A stretch of DNA of 64,000 bases, taken from positions 20,259 through 84,258 of the forward strand of contig NZ_VOHA01000031.1 in the NCBI RefSeq assembly GCF_007859315.1. Reading direction: 5' to 3'. The position numbers and the translations under genes were made by a program. The stretch is from Reyranella sp. CPCC 100927. GTDB taxonomy: Bacteria; Pseudomonadota; Alphaproteobacteria; Reyranellales; Reyranellaceae. This document shows, one piece after another, positions 1 to 8,203 of this stretch (its first letter is position 1; each line of letters opens with the position of its first letter). Below the pieces are notes generated by a model that saw nothing but the letters and a program-made list of their open reading frames with translations, was not told where the DNA came from and ran no database searches.

Positions 1-361
1 AGCCCAGCGCTGCCCAGTGGTCGAACGCGGCCATCACGCCGCGAATGGCGATCAGGGCATAGACCGACGACGAGCCGCCCATACCGCGGCCGCGCCAGTA
101 GAGGCGTGGCTGCTGCACATGGGTGCGGCGTGCCATCAGGTCCGGCCATTGGTAAAGGGCCTGCAGGCGTGGCGGCATGATGATGCGCAGCGGGTTGATG
201 CTGGCCATCTCGGGCGGCGTCTCGGCCGACCGGAAGTCTCGGCCGGCCTCCAGCAGCAGCACGCGCCTGCGGCCGTCCTCACTCAACCGTGCCGCCACAG
301 TGGCGCCGGCCGAACCGGCGCCGACGATGATCACGTCGAAGGTGGTGTCAGGTTCAATCAT
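1..361 (-). CDS. GMC-family FAD-dependent oxidoreductase, N-terminal part (truncated by window edge)
   Basis: The reading frame starts at the ATG at 361 and runs off the window without a stop. Residues 10-19 form a dinucleotide-binding strand and glycine loop (VIIVGAGSAG), and an acidic residue about 20 residues later (LLLEAG) closes the FAD ADP-binding motif. A GRGMGGSSSV stretch close to the window edge matches the first GMC oxidoreductase signature. The family oxidises alcohols, sugars or choline with FAD. About 120 residues are visible out of a usual 530-560, so the substrate cannot be guessed. The gene is followed upstream (higher coordinates) by a palindromic repeat and a molybdenum hydroxylase subunit on the same strand. 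Confidence 0.85.
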   Translation of the reverse strand, partial: MIEPDTTFDVIIVGAGSAGATVAARLSEDGRRRVLLLEAGRDFRSAETPPEMASINPLRIIMPPRLQALYQWPDLMARRTHVQQPRLYWRGRGMGGSSSVYALIAIRGVMAAFDHWAALG

Positions 362-392
362 TGCCCACGACCGTTGTTACGCAAATCACGGC

Positions 393-480
393 CCCTGGGA
401 GCGCGGGCGTCTCGCCCGCATCAAGGCGAAAGCGCTGCTTTCGCCTGACGTGAGCGGGCCGGAGGCCCGCGCTCCCAGGG
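393..480. repeat. Palindromic intergenic repeat (family C), nested hairpins
   Basis: Two 27-base arms (393-419 and 454-480) are inverted copies agreeing at 24 of 27 positions; each contains its own GCGGGC/GCCCGC mini-palindrome. Between them lies a second hairpin, a perfect 9-base stem (424-432 with 438-446) and 5-base loop. It fills the gap between the molybdopterin subunit stop and the GMC start. A related hairpin core occurs at 45307-45327. It could act as a REP-type element or transcription terminator; no T-run follows. Confidence 0.7.
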
Positions 481-485
481 ATCAC

Positions 486-2789
486 TTACTTTCCCTGCGT
501 GATGGCATTCCAGATGCGCAGGGGCGTTGCCGGCGTCTCGATGTGGTGCACGCCATACGGCTGCAGCGCATCGACGATCGCATTGGCGACGGCGGCGGGT
601 GCGCCGTTGGTCGGCAGCTCGCCCACACCCTTGATGCCCAGCGCATTGTTGGTCGAGGGCGTATTGAACGTCGCGACCTGCAGATCAGGCAGATCGTCGG
701 CCCGCGGCATGCCGTAATCCATCCAGGATCCCGCCAGCAGCTGGCCGCTGTCGCGATCGTAGACGGCGTCCTCGAGCAGCGCCTGGCCGACGCCCGGCGC
801 GATGCCGCCATGGATCTGGCCCGCCAGCAACATTGGATTGACGGTGGTGCCGACATCGGCCACGGCGATGAAGCGATCGATCCGCGCGGCGCCGGTCTCG
901 GGATCGACCTCGACCTCACAGGCCATCACGCCGGTGGACCAGCTCTCGATCTTGTCGACGAAGTCGCCGGTGGCGTCGAGCGGACGACCGCTGGCCTCGG
1001 CGCGCGCCGCCACCTCGAACAGGCCGAGACGGCGATCGGTACCGACCACCTCGAACGTGCCGTCGCGATAAGCGATGTCGGCCGGCGCGGTCTCGAGGAA
1101 CTCAGCGGCCAGATCGCGGCCTTTGAGGATCACGACGTCAGCGGCGCGCTTGAGCGTCGTGCCGCTGATGATGGTCGACGACGAGCCGCCGGTGCCGCCG
1201 CCGCGCGCGATATGGGCAGTGTCTCCCTGCGCCAGGGTGACACGGTCGTAAGGCACGCCGAGCGCGGCACCGACAATCTGGGCGAAGACGGTTTCATGCC
1301 CCTGGCCCTGTGACTGGGTGCCGGCCGTTGCCGCGATGCTGCCATCGCCGCGGACGCGGACCGAAGCGATTTCGTCGGCCACGCCGCCGCTGCCGTGCAA
1401 GTGGCAGGCGATCCCCAGGCCGCGCCGTCGGCCTGTCGTTTCGCTGACCGCACGGCGTGCCGCGAATCCGCCGGCGTCGGCCAGCGTCAGTGCCTCGTCG
1501 AGCAGGCGTTTGTAGTCACCGCTCTCGTAGGTGTAGCCCAGCGGCGTGGTGTAGGGGAACGACTCGACCAGGTTGCGGCGGCGGATCTCGATGGGGCCCA
1601 GACCGGTCTCGTTGCCAGCGACGTCGATCAGGCGCTCGAGCAGTGCCAGGGTCTCGGGTTTACCGGCACCGCGGAAGGCGTCGACCGGCACCGTGTTGGT
1701 GAACGCACAGCGCATATCGATCTGCATCGCCCCGATGCGGTATAGGCCCGACGCCACCTTGGCCATCCCGGTCGTGGGGATGGTCGGGGCGAACATCGAG
1801 ACGTAGGCGCCGAAATTGGCGACGGCATCAACCCGCAGCGCCAGGAAGCGGCCGCTCTCGTCCAACGCCAGTTCCATCGTCGCGACCAGGTCGCGGGCAT
1901 GATTGTCGGTCAGGAAGCTCTCGGCGCGCTCGCAGGTCCAGCGCAACGGGCGGTCGAGCCGGCGCGCGGCCCACGGCATCAGAGCGGTCTCAGGATAGAG
2001 CGTGAATTTAGGTCCGAAGCCGCCGCCGACGTCGGGCGTCACCAGCCGTAGCTTGTCGCGTGGCCGCTTCAGCACGCGATCGCACAGCAGCTTGTGTGGG
2101 ATGTGGGCGCCCTGCGATGCGAACGTCATGGTCGTCACGTCAGACGTCGAGTCGTGCGTCGCCACCACGGCGCGCGGTTCGAGGTAGTTCGCCAGGATGC
2201 GGTTGAAGCGCTGCGATACGCTGACAACACGCGCGGCGCGCGCGAATGCCGCATCGACCGCGGCCTTGTCGCCCTTGCGCCAGGTGCACATCAGGTTGCC
2301 GGGCACATCGTCGTGCACCAGCGGTGCCTCGGGCTTCAAGGCATCGTCGCCGGCGACGACGGCCGGCAACATCTCGTAGTCGACCTCGATCAATTCGGCG
2401 GCATCGCGCGCCTGTTCCAGCGACTGCGCGACCACCATGGCGACGATCTCGCCGGCATAGCGCACACGGTCGACGGCGATGGACGGTCGTTGCGGCTCAT
2501 GATGCCGCGCGCCGTCGATGCCCTTGATCTCGCTGATGGCCGGCAGATGGCCGACCTCGCCGGCGGCATCGGCGCCGGTGAGCACCGCAACAACACCGGC
2601 CGCGGCGCGAGCCGCCTCGGTGTCGACCCGCGTCAGATGCGCATGCGCGTAGGGCGAGCGCAGGAAATACACGTGCAGGGCATCACGCCCGACGAGGTTC
2701 TCGGTGAAGCGACCACGGCCGGTCAGCAGGCGCGCGTCTTCCAGTCGTTTCGCCGGAACGCCGAGTCCGGCGAGAGGTGTATCGGGCAT
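486..2789 (-). CDS. Xanthine dehydrogenase / CO dehydrogenase-family molybdopterin-binding large subunit
   Basis: A 767-residue protein of the usual length for CoxL/XdhB-type aldehyde oxidase large subunits, which carry the Mo-pyranopterin cofactor and the substrate site. The N-terminal a/b-hammerhead domain opens with a typical VPAKRLEDARLLTGRGRF stretch; the molybdopterin domain shows GGGFGPKF and FRGAGKPE, and near the C-terminus GVGELPTNGAP holds the glutamate equivalent to the catalytic Glu of xanthine dehydrogenase. The small [2Fe-2S] and medium FAD subunits are not in the window, so this is an orphan large subunit or its partners lie elsewhere. Substrate is unknown. The neighbouring GMC oxidoreductase is on the same strand but separated by a repeat. 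Confidence 0.88.
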   Translation of the reverse strand: MPDTPLAGLGVPAKRLEDARLLTGRGRFTENLVGRDALHVYFLRSPYAHAHLTRVDTEAARAAAGVVAVLTGADAAGEVGHLPAISEIKGIDGARHHEPQRPSIAVDRVRYAGEIVAMVVAQSLEQARDAAELIEVDYEMLPAVVAGDDALKPEAPLVHDDVPGNLMCTWRKGDKAAVDAAFARAARVVSVSQRFNRILANYLEPRAVVATHDSTSDVTTMTFASQGAHIPHKLLCDRVLKRPRDKLRLVTPDVGGGFGPKFTLYPETALMPWAARRLDRPLRWTCERAESFLTDNHARDLVATMELALDESGRFLALRVDAVANFGAYVSMFAPTIPTTGMAKVASGLYRIGAMQIDMRCAFTNTVPVDAFRGAGKPETLALLERLIDVAGNETGLGPIEIRRRNLVESFPYTTPLGYTYESGDYKRLLDEALTLADAGGFAARRAVSETTGRRRGLGIACHLHGSGGVADEIASVRVRGDGSIAATAGTQSQGQGHETVFAQIVGAALGVPYDRVTLAQGDTAHIARGGGTGGSSSTIISGTTLKRAADVVILKGRDLAAEFLETAPADIAYRDGTFEVVGTDRRLGLFEVAARAEASGRPLDATGDFVDKIESWSTGVMACEVEVDPETGAARIDRFIAVADVGTTVNPMLLAGQIHGGIAPGVGQALLEDAVYDRDSGQLLAGSWMDYGMPRADDLPDLQVATFNTPSTNNALGIKGVGELPTNGAPAAVANAIVDALQPYGVHHIETPATPLRIWNAITQGK

Positions 2790-2876
2790 GGTGAGCCTTT
2801 ACGGAGGCAGGTTTCGACTACCGTGCCAGCCGCAGGCGAGATTTGTCTAGCCGTAGGTGAGGGGGCGGTACCCTAC

Positions 2877-3404
2877 TTAGTACCCACGGGCGTAACGCAA
2901 CCCTGCATCGATGATCGCCTTTGAGCCGGTCAGCGATAGCACGAGATCATACTGGTTGACGCGGATGTAGGCTTTCTGACCCCAATAAAGATTCTGCAGG
3001 AAGCGATTGTTGATGTCCCGCATTTGTATCGTCGTATCGTTCGTGCCGACGGCAGTTCCGGAGAAGACTTGGCCATCGATGTTGATTTGCATGTCGTACG
3101 TCGACCCCGGCACCACACGCCAGACCAGGCTAGTCATGCCGAAATCGATGGTATCGCGGTTCACGATGATGGCAGCGTTGAATCCGCCACCATCATCTTC
3201 GATGAACACCAGCTTGCCGTCGATCATCCAGGCGCTCCAGTGGTGCGCCTTGGCGATGAGAATATCCCCCGCTTTTACCGGCGTGGCCGGGTGCGCGGGT
3301 GTGTTTCGTTCCAGGGCGCGGTCCGATGATTCACCCCAGCCCGGACCGCTCATCGCTGCCAGAAAAGCGGCGGCAATGACCAAAATGGATACCGTGCGCC
3401 GCAT
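2877..3404 (-). CDS. Hypothetical secreted protein
   Basis: A 175-residue protein with a clear Sec signal peptide (residues 1-25: positive MRR start, hydrophobic ILVIAAAFLAAM core, probable cleavage after GWGE or nearby). The mature part is polar and beta-rich in appearance, with several Trp, Asn and Asp residues, and contains no motif I recognise. There are no cysteines beyond the signal region, so it is not a lipoprotein. It stands alone between the molybdopterin subunit and threonine aldolase, each separated by about 100 bases. A periplasmic or outer-surface role is all that can be inferred. Confidence 0.75.
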   Translation of the reverse strand: MRRTVSILVIAAAFLAAMSGPGWGESSDRALERNTPAHPATPVKAGDILIAKAHHWSAWMIDGKLVFIEDDGGGFNAAIIVNRDTIDFGMTSLVWRVVPGSTYDMQINIDGQVFSGTAVGTNDTTIQMRDINNRFLQNLYWGQKAYIRVNQYDLVLSLTGSKAIIDAGLRYARGY

Positions 3405-3517
3405 TGTCGTGCCCCTCGTTGTCGACGGTCCCCACCGTTTCCGACAACGTTACCCGGTGGCACGGCGCGGCGCGTCACCCGAACGGGTGATGCGCCGCGA
3501 ATTCTGGCGCGATGATC

Positions 3518-4561
3518 CTAGGTTGCCAGTGCGCGCCGGAAGGCGCCCAGGGCGACGTCGACGTCCTCGCGGCTGACATCGAGATGCGTGACCACGCGGA
3601 TCATGCTCTGTGAAAAGGCACCGATACCGACATTTTCGGCCTTCATCGCCTGCATCAGCTTCGGCGCCGTCCAGCCGGGCTTGGTGACGTCGAAATAGAT
3701 GATGTTGGTCTCGATGCCGGCGGGATCGAGACGGATGCCCTCGATGTCGGCCAATCCCGCGGCGAGGCGCTTGGCGTTGCCGTGGTCCTCAGCCAGTCGG
3801 TCCCAGTGGTTGTCCAGCGCATAGAGGGCGCCAGCGGCGATGATGCCGGACTGGCGCATCGAACCGCCGAGCTGCTGTTTTACGCGCCACGCTTCATGGA
3901 TGAAATCCTTGGGGCCGGCGAGGATGGCGCCGACCGGCGCGCCCAGGCCCTTCGTGAAGTCCAGCCACAGCGTATCGCAAGGGGCGGCAAATTTGGCGGC
4001 CGCCACGCCGGAGGCCACGCAGGCGTTGGGCAGGCGGGCGCCGTCCATGTGTACCTTCAGGCCATGCCGGTGCGCGGCGGCACCGACATCCTGCAGCGCC
4101 GACAGCGCCCACACGGCACCGCCGCCGCGGTTGGACGTCTGCTCGACTTCGACCAGGCGCGAGCGCGGCGCATAACGGTTGTTGGGATCCTTCACGGCGG
4201 CATCGACCATGGCGGCGGTGAAAGTGCCGCGTGGGCCGTCGAGTGGATGGAACATGACGCCCGCGTTGGCGCCAGGGCCACCGCCCTCTGAGGTGATGAT
4301 GTGCGCCTGACGGTCGCAGATGATCTCCTCGCCCGGCCGGCAATGCACGCGGATCGCGATCTGGTTGCACATCGTGCCGGACGGCAGGAAGACGGCATCC
4401 TCTTTGCCCAGCAAGGTGCAGACCTTCTCGCGCAGCCGGTTGACCGAGGGGTCTTCGAATTTCTGCTCGTCGCCCACCTCAGCCTCGGCCATGGCCTTGC
4501 GCATACCCGGCGTCGGTTTGCTCTTGGTGTCGCTGTAGAGGTCGATGAAGCGGTTCTGCAT
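3518..4561 (-). CDS. Low-specificity L-threonine aldolase (PLP enzyme)
   Basis: A PLP fold-type I enzyme that cleaves L-threonine/allo-threonine to glycine and acetaldehyde. The start at 4561 gives 347 residues beginning MQNRFIDLYSDTKSKPT, matching the family N-terminus; the frame is open further upstream but the extra 39 codons do not look like the family and overlap the divergent gene. FLPSGTMCNQIA and DGARLPNA match conserved cofactor-site segments, and the Lys in LDFTKGLGAP is the expected Schiff-base lysine. It is divergent from the enoyl-CoA hydratase-family gene, sharing a 98-base promoter region. Confidence 0.9.
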   Translation of the reverse strand: MQNRFIDLYSDTKSKPTPGMRKAMAEAEVGDEQKFEDPSVNRLREKVCTLLGKEDAVFLPSGTMCNQIAIRVHCRPGEEIICDRQAHIITSEGGGPGANAGVMFHPLDGPRGTFTAAMVDAAVKDPNNRYAPRSRLVEVEQTSNRGGGAVWALSALQDVGAAAHRHGLKVHMDGARLPNACVASGVAAAKFAAPCDTLWLDFTKGLGAPVGAILAGPKDFIHEAWRVKQQLGGSMRQSGIIAAGALYALDNHWDRLAEDHGNAKRLAAGLADIEGIRLDPAGIETNIIYFDVTKPGWTAPKLMQAMKAENVGIGAFSQSMIRVVTHLDVSREDVDVALGAFRRALAT

Positions 4562-4659
4562 GATGGACCGAGCCTCGAGAGGGAATGGCGGCGCCATTGA
4601 ATATCGCCGGCGGCGGGCGAACAATAGACGGAACCGGCATGCTTCCATAGGAGTTCCGC

Positions 4660-5496
4660 ATGGCCCCCCACGATGCACGCAATACGACTGTAACCGCGGC
4701 CGCGGACGAGGTGCTGTATGCCGCCGACGGTCCGGTCGCGACGATCACGCTGAACGCACCTCAGCGCATGAACACGATTTCGCGATCGATGCTGGATGCC
4801 TTATCGGCGGCCCTGGTGCGCGCCGGCGACGATGCGGCGATCCGGGTCATTATCCTCACGGGTGCCGGCGACAAGGCCTTCTGCGCCGGCCTCAACCTGG
4901 AGGCGCAGAAGAGCGGCACGGACAGCATCGGTCTGGGCCAGGGCTTCATGCGCACCACCATCGACCTGCGCAACACGCCACCGACGGTGCTGCACAACAT
5001 CGACAAGCCGGTGATCTGCGCGCTGAACGGGGCGGCTGCCGGGTATGGCCTGGATATCGCCCTGGGGGCCGATATCCGCATCATGGCGCGGTCGGCCAAG
5101 CTGGCGGCAAGCTATGCCAAGCGCGGCGTGTTGCCGGAGTCGGGTGGCACCTGGTATCTGCCGCGCCTGCTGGGCTGGTCGAAGGCGGCGGAGCTGATTT
5201 TCACCGGCCGTACGTTGTCGGCAGAGGAGAGCTTGGCGTTGGGGCTGGTATCGCGCGTGGTCGACGACGGCACGACGCTGGCAGCGGCGCGACAAATGGC
5301 GGCCGAGATCGCCGCCAACGCGCCGCTCGCGATCCAGGCCGCCAAGCGCATGATGCGCATGGCCTGGAACGAGCCGTTCACCGAACATGTGCACCATGTA
5401 TTCCTGCAACTGCTGCCGTTGTTCGGCACTGAGGATATGAAGGAAGGCGTTGCCGCTTTCATGGAAAAGCGGGCGCCGCAGTTCAAGGGTCGATAA
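4660..5496 (+). CDS. Enoyl-CoA hydratase/isomerase-family protein
   Basis: A 278-residue crotonase-fold protein. The acyl-CoA oxyanion-hole regions are present: CAGLNLEAQ and NGAAAGYGLD, with LPESGGTWYLPRLLG after them. By hand alignment the first catalytic acid of rat mitochondrial hydratase (Glu144) corresponds to the Asp in GYGLD, and the second (Glu164) falls on a Tyr in SYAKRG. The reaction may therefore not be simple hydration; isomerase, hydrolase or decarboxylase activities exist in this superfamily. A good ribosome site (GGAG, 4650-4653) precedes the ATG. The stop overlaps the start of the next gene by one base (TAATG), so the two are probably translationally coupled. Confidence 0.85.
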   Translation: MAPHDARNTTVTAAADEVLYAADGPVATITLNAPQRMNTISRSMLDALSAALVRAGDDAAIRVIILTGAGDKAFCAGLNLEAQKSGTDSIGLGQGFMRTTIDLRNTPPTVLHNIDKPVICALNGAAAGYGLDIALGADIRIMARSAKLAASYAKRGVLPESGGTWYLPRLLGWSKAAELIFTGRTLSAEESLALGLVSRVVDDGTTLAAARQMAAEIAANAPLAIQAAKRMMRMAWNEPFTEHVHHVFLQLLPLFGTEDMKEGVAAFMEKRAPQFKGR

Positions 5497-6680
5497 TGTC
5501 CGAGTTGGTTGAACGTTTGGTGTCGCGTGGTGTTCGGGCTTCCGCCCTTGTCCTGACTGCACTCATGCTGCTCGCCACGCCGGCGTGGAGCCGGCCGCCC
5601 GCGGCCGAGAGCGCACAAACCCACGGCAGTCAGCTTGACGCCCTGGTCAAGCGGTTGAATGACCTTGGGATCAAGAACGGCAACCAGCCATTCACACTCG
5701 ACAATGCTACCCGCGCCACGACGCTCAATATCGATGCGCGCGCCTGGCAGCATCTCACCGACGAGGACCTGGCGGCGTTTCTCCTGTTGCCGCGGTTGGC
5801 CAATGTCGACATCGGTCGCGGCAAGATCACCGCGGCGGGGATCGCACAGCTGGCCCGCCTGCCGGAGCTTACCAGCCTGGGGCTCTATGGCCTGGCGATC
5901 GACGACAAACTGCTGGAGGCGCTGGCGACGTCACCGAAGCTGGCGGTGTTGAACCTGGGCAGCACGCGCGGCTGGACCGACTCCGGCATGGCGCATATCG
6001 CCAGGATCCGGAACCTGCGGTCATTGACCCTGGATCGCGCCGAGATCACCGACGCGGGCCTGGCGGCGTTGGCCTCGTCCAAGACGCTCGAAACTCTGTC
6101 GCTGCAGCAGATGCCCAATGTGACGGACGAGGGGCTCAAGCATGTGGCGGCGCTATCCAACCTGCGCACGCTTGGCCTCAACTTCACGCGGATCAACACC
6201 GGCCTGTCGTATCTGGCGGAGTCGCGTACCCTGCAGCAGCTCAGCCTCATGAACACCGCCGTCGATGATCGCGGCGCCATGCACCTGGCTGGTCTTTCCT
6301 CGCTGCGGCGGCTCTTCATTTGGGGCACGGCGATCACTGACGACTCGATGAAGGCGATCGGCGGATTGGAAAACCTCGAGACGCTCTATCTCAACCGCAC
6401 CAAGGTCACCGACAGGGGGCTTGAGGCGCTGAGCAACCTGAAGCACCTCAAGATCCTGTGGGTGAGCGAGACGGCCGTAGGTGACGCCGGCATGGCGGCG
6501 CTGGTCGATCTGCCGCTGAGCCGCATCACCATCGACGAGACCCAGGTCGGCGACGCCGGACTGGCGGCGCTGAGCCGCATTCCGACACTGGTTGCCATCA
6601 GCGTGCGCAAGGCGCGGATCACCGAGGCCGGTGTCGATGCCGCCCGCAAGGCCTCACCGAAATTGCGTATCACGCGTTAG
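5496..6680 (+). CDS. Secreted leucine-rich-repeat protein
   Basis: A 394-residue protein with a signal peptide (hydrophobic ALVLTALMLLATPAWS around residues 16-32) followed by about twelve leucine-rich repeats of roughly 23-25 residues with a consensus like LxxLxLxxTxITDxGLxAL. That consensus is close to the cysteine-containing/ribonuclease-inhibitor-like LRR class often found in planctomycetes and some proteobacteria. Such proteins usually mediate protein-protein binding; the partner is unknown. Its ATG overlaps the stop of the hydratase-like gene, implying co-translation, although the two functions have no obvious link. Confidence 0.8.
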   Translation: MSELVERLVSRGVRASALVLTALMLLATPAWSRPPAAESAQTHGSQLDALVKRLNDLGIKNGNQPFTLDNATRATTLNIDARAWQHLTDEDLAAFLLLPRLANVDIGRGKITAAGIAQLARLPELTSLGLYGLAIDDKLLEALATSPKLAVLNLGSTRGWTDSGMAHIARIRNLRSLTLDRAEITDAGLAALASSKTLETLSLQQMPNVTDEGLKHVAALSNLRTLGLNFTRINTGLSYLAESRTLQQLSLMNTAVDDRGAMHLAGLSSLRRLFIWGTAITDDSMKAIGGLENLETLYLNRTKVTDRGLEALSNLKHLKILWVSETAVGDAGMAALVDLPLSRITIDETQVGDAGLAALSRIPTLVAISVRKARITEAGVDAARKASPKLRITR

Positions 6681-6840
6681 CACAACGCCACGAAATTTCA
6701 CGCGCGGAGCATGTTCTGCGCGTCGGGTGCGCCACGCACGGATTCTCATCAACAGGCGGAACGCACGGCTGGCGTAATCGTTTCATGGTTCGCCAACGGC
6801 CACGCACGCGCTCGCGGAGTGTCCGGCCGAGGAGGGCACC

Positions 6841-6966
6841 ATGCCGCTCGCACCCCTCATCCTTATCTATCTCGCCCCGTTCATGTGGCTGACGATCGTC
6901 GGCGCTGCCTGCCACTTGCCGAGCCCGGCTCAGACATACAACGATCACGGAGCGCCCGATGACTGA
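6841..6966 (+). CDS. Small single-span membrane protein, 41 residues
   Basis: A short open frame with an excellent ribosome site (GGAGGG at 6830-6835, 5 bases before ATG). The product is MPLAPLILIYLAPFMWLTIV followed by GAACHLPSPAQTYNDHGAPDD: one hydrophobic segment of about 20 residues and a short polar tail with a Cys-His pair. Its last codons overlap the start of the next gene (6959) by 8 bases, suggesting coupled translation. No family recognised. Length makes it easy to miss in automatic annotation. Confidence 0.55.
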   Translation: MPLAPLILIYLAPFMWLTIVGAACHLPSPAQTYNDHGAPDD

Positions 6967-7318
6967 CACGGCGCCCATTCAGGTCTCGCGTCCAGCGGGT
7001 CTGCGCGTAATTCTGATCGTCGTTGGCATGTCGGCGACTGGCGCCGCGGGCACGGTGCTGGCCCACGATGATCACGACTGGATGCGGGTCGACAATTTCC
7101 GCAATCCCATCACGGGAGAGCATTGCTGCGGCGAACATGACTGCGCCGTCGTGCCCGCCTCGGATATCGAGGTCGAGCCGGGCGGCTGGCGGATCCTCAG
7201 CACGGGTGAACGCATTCCGGATCGTGAGACCCTGCGCAGCAAGGACGGCCGCTTCTGGCGCTGCCATCAGCCCAACGGTTCCCGGCGCTGTTTCTTCGCG
7301 CCGCCGGGGACGAGCTAA
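6959..7318 (+). CDS. Small exported Cys/His-rich protein of unknown function
   Basis: A 119-residue protein with an N-terminal hydrophobic segment (residues 13-35, ending GTVLAHDD, a likely signal peptide). The mature part has HCCGEHDCAVV, then a WRCHQPNGSRRCFFAPPG ending; four cysteines plus several His/Asp suggest disulfides or metal binding. I recall similar small proteins with a GE-CCG-DC motif and a C-terminal CFFAPP in other alphaproteobacteria, without known function. It overlaps the 41-residue membrane ORF, so the two probably form one transcription unit. Confidence 0.75.
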   Translation: MTDTAPIQVSRPAGLRVILIVVGMSATGAAGTVLAHDDHDWMRVDNFRNPITGEHCCGEHDCAVVPASDIEVEPGGWRILSTGERIPDRETLRSKDGRFWRCHQPNGSRRCFFAPPGTS

Positions 7319-7328
7319 TTCGGCTGGG

Positions 7329-7688
7329 TCAGTTGCGTGCCACCGGCAGGCCAAGTGCGTTCCAGCTTTCCATGCCGCCGCGCAGGACGGCGATGCGCGG
7401 AAAGCCCGCCGCCATCAAGTTGTCGGCGGCGCGTGCCGAGCGCTTGTCGGTGCGGCACACCAGCACGATCTCCCGTTCGCGCCACCGTGTCAGGTCGGCG
7501 CTGCCATCGACGATGGCGTCGACCGGCACGTTCACGGCGCCATCGATGTGACCCAGGGGTCCGTCGAATTCATCCGCGCCGCGCACATCGATCAACACGG
7601 GCATTGCTGCGCGCGCGGTAAGATCGGGACACTCGAGCCAGCGCAGAGGGCGCTCCAGGCCCAGTAGCTGTTTGAGCTTCGACAGCAT
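7329..7688 (-). CDS. Rhodanese-like domain protein
   Basis: A 119-residue single-domain rhodanese. VLIDVRGADEFDGPLGHIDGA is the conserved first part of the domain and VCRTDKRS is the active-site loop, with the nucleophilic cysteine at about residue 78 in a six-residue loop typical of sulfurtransferases. The final GGMESWNALGLPV is the family C-terminus. It would carry persulfide sulfur in the cytoplasm; donor and acceptor are unknown. It lies 18 bases downstream of the EthD-like gene on the same strand, so the two may be co-transcribed. Confidence 0.88.
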   Translation of the reverse strand: MLSKLKQLLGLERPLRWLECPDLTARAAMPVLIDVRGADEFDGPLGHIDGAVNVPVDAIVDGSADLTRWREREIVLVCRTDKRSARAADNLMAAGFPRIAVLRGGMESWNALGLPVARN

Positions 7689-7706
7689 GAAAGAACTCCG
7701 TGGCGT

Positions 7707-8084
7707 TCACGCGCCAACGATCTGATGTTCATGATTGAGCCACAACGGCGAGCGTGGCAGGTCGATGAAGGTCTGCTCGTCGGCCAGCAGGGCCTTGCCG
7801 GCGGCCCGTGCCGCGGGCGCGCTCATTGCGCGCTCGAAGGTCGCGAGGTCCGGCCACCACAACTCGGCGATGCCGTCAAACGGCTCCGGTGCCTGGCGTG
7901 ACTGCCGCAGGCCGTCATTGAACGGCGTTGCGATCGCGTGTGTCTGCACATAGCGACTGATGCCCAACGCCGCGGCGTGGCTGCGCACCAGCGGGCCATG
8001 ACTGTTGCGCCAGTAGTCGTGGAACTGGGCCTGGGTCAGATGCGGCAGGCGGCGCAGGCAAAAGGTGAGCTTGATCATCGGCAT
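7707..8084 (-). CDS. EthD-domain (dimeric alpha-beta barrel) protein
   Basis: A 125-residue protein starting MPMIKLTFCLRRLPHLTQAQFHDYWRNSHGPL, which is the hallmark of the EthD family (YW-x3-HGPL). Members are small ferredoxin-like-fold dimers found with cytochrome P450 ether degradation or polyketide cyclisation, often of unknown catalytic role. The second half (FDGIAELWWPDLATFERAM) also fits. ATG at 8078 (MIKL) is an alternative start. Probably co-transcribed with the rhodanese downstream. Confidence 0.8.
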   Translation of the reverse strand: MPMIKLTFCLRRLPHLTQAQFHDYWRNSHGPLVRSHAAALGISRYVQTHAIATPFNDGLRQSRQAPEPFDGIAELWWPDLATFERAMSAPAARAAGKALLADEQTFIDLPRSPLWLNHEHQIVGA

Positions 8085-8203
8085 GGGCAGACGATGCCAT
8101 TCGCCGGGCCGGCGTCATAGTGCGAAAGCGCGCGTGGGCCGGCATTGACTCTTGGCCACGGCGGCTCGACGGTGCGGCAGAAACAAACGTTGGGGAGGTA
8201 ACG

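Noticed and set aside
177..1313. Long plus-strand open frame (378 codons) opposite the molybdopterin subunit
   Set aside because: It is antisense to a gene with clear family motifs; its translation is rich in Arg, Ala, Gly and Asp with no recognisable domain, typical for shadow frames in GC-rich DNA.
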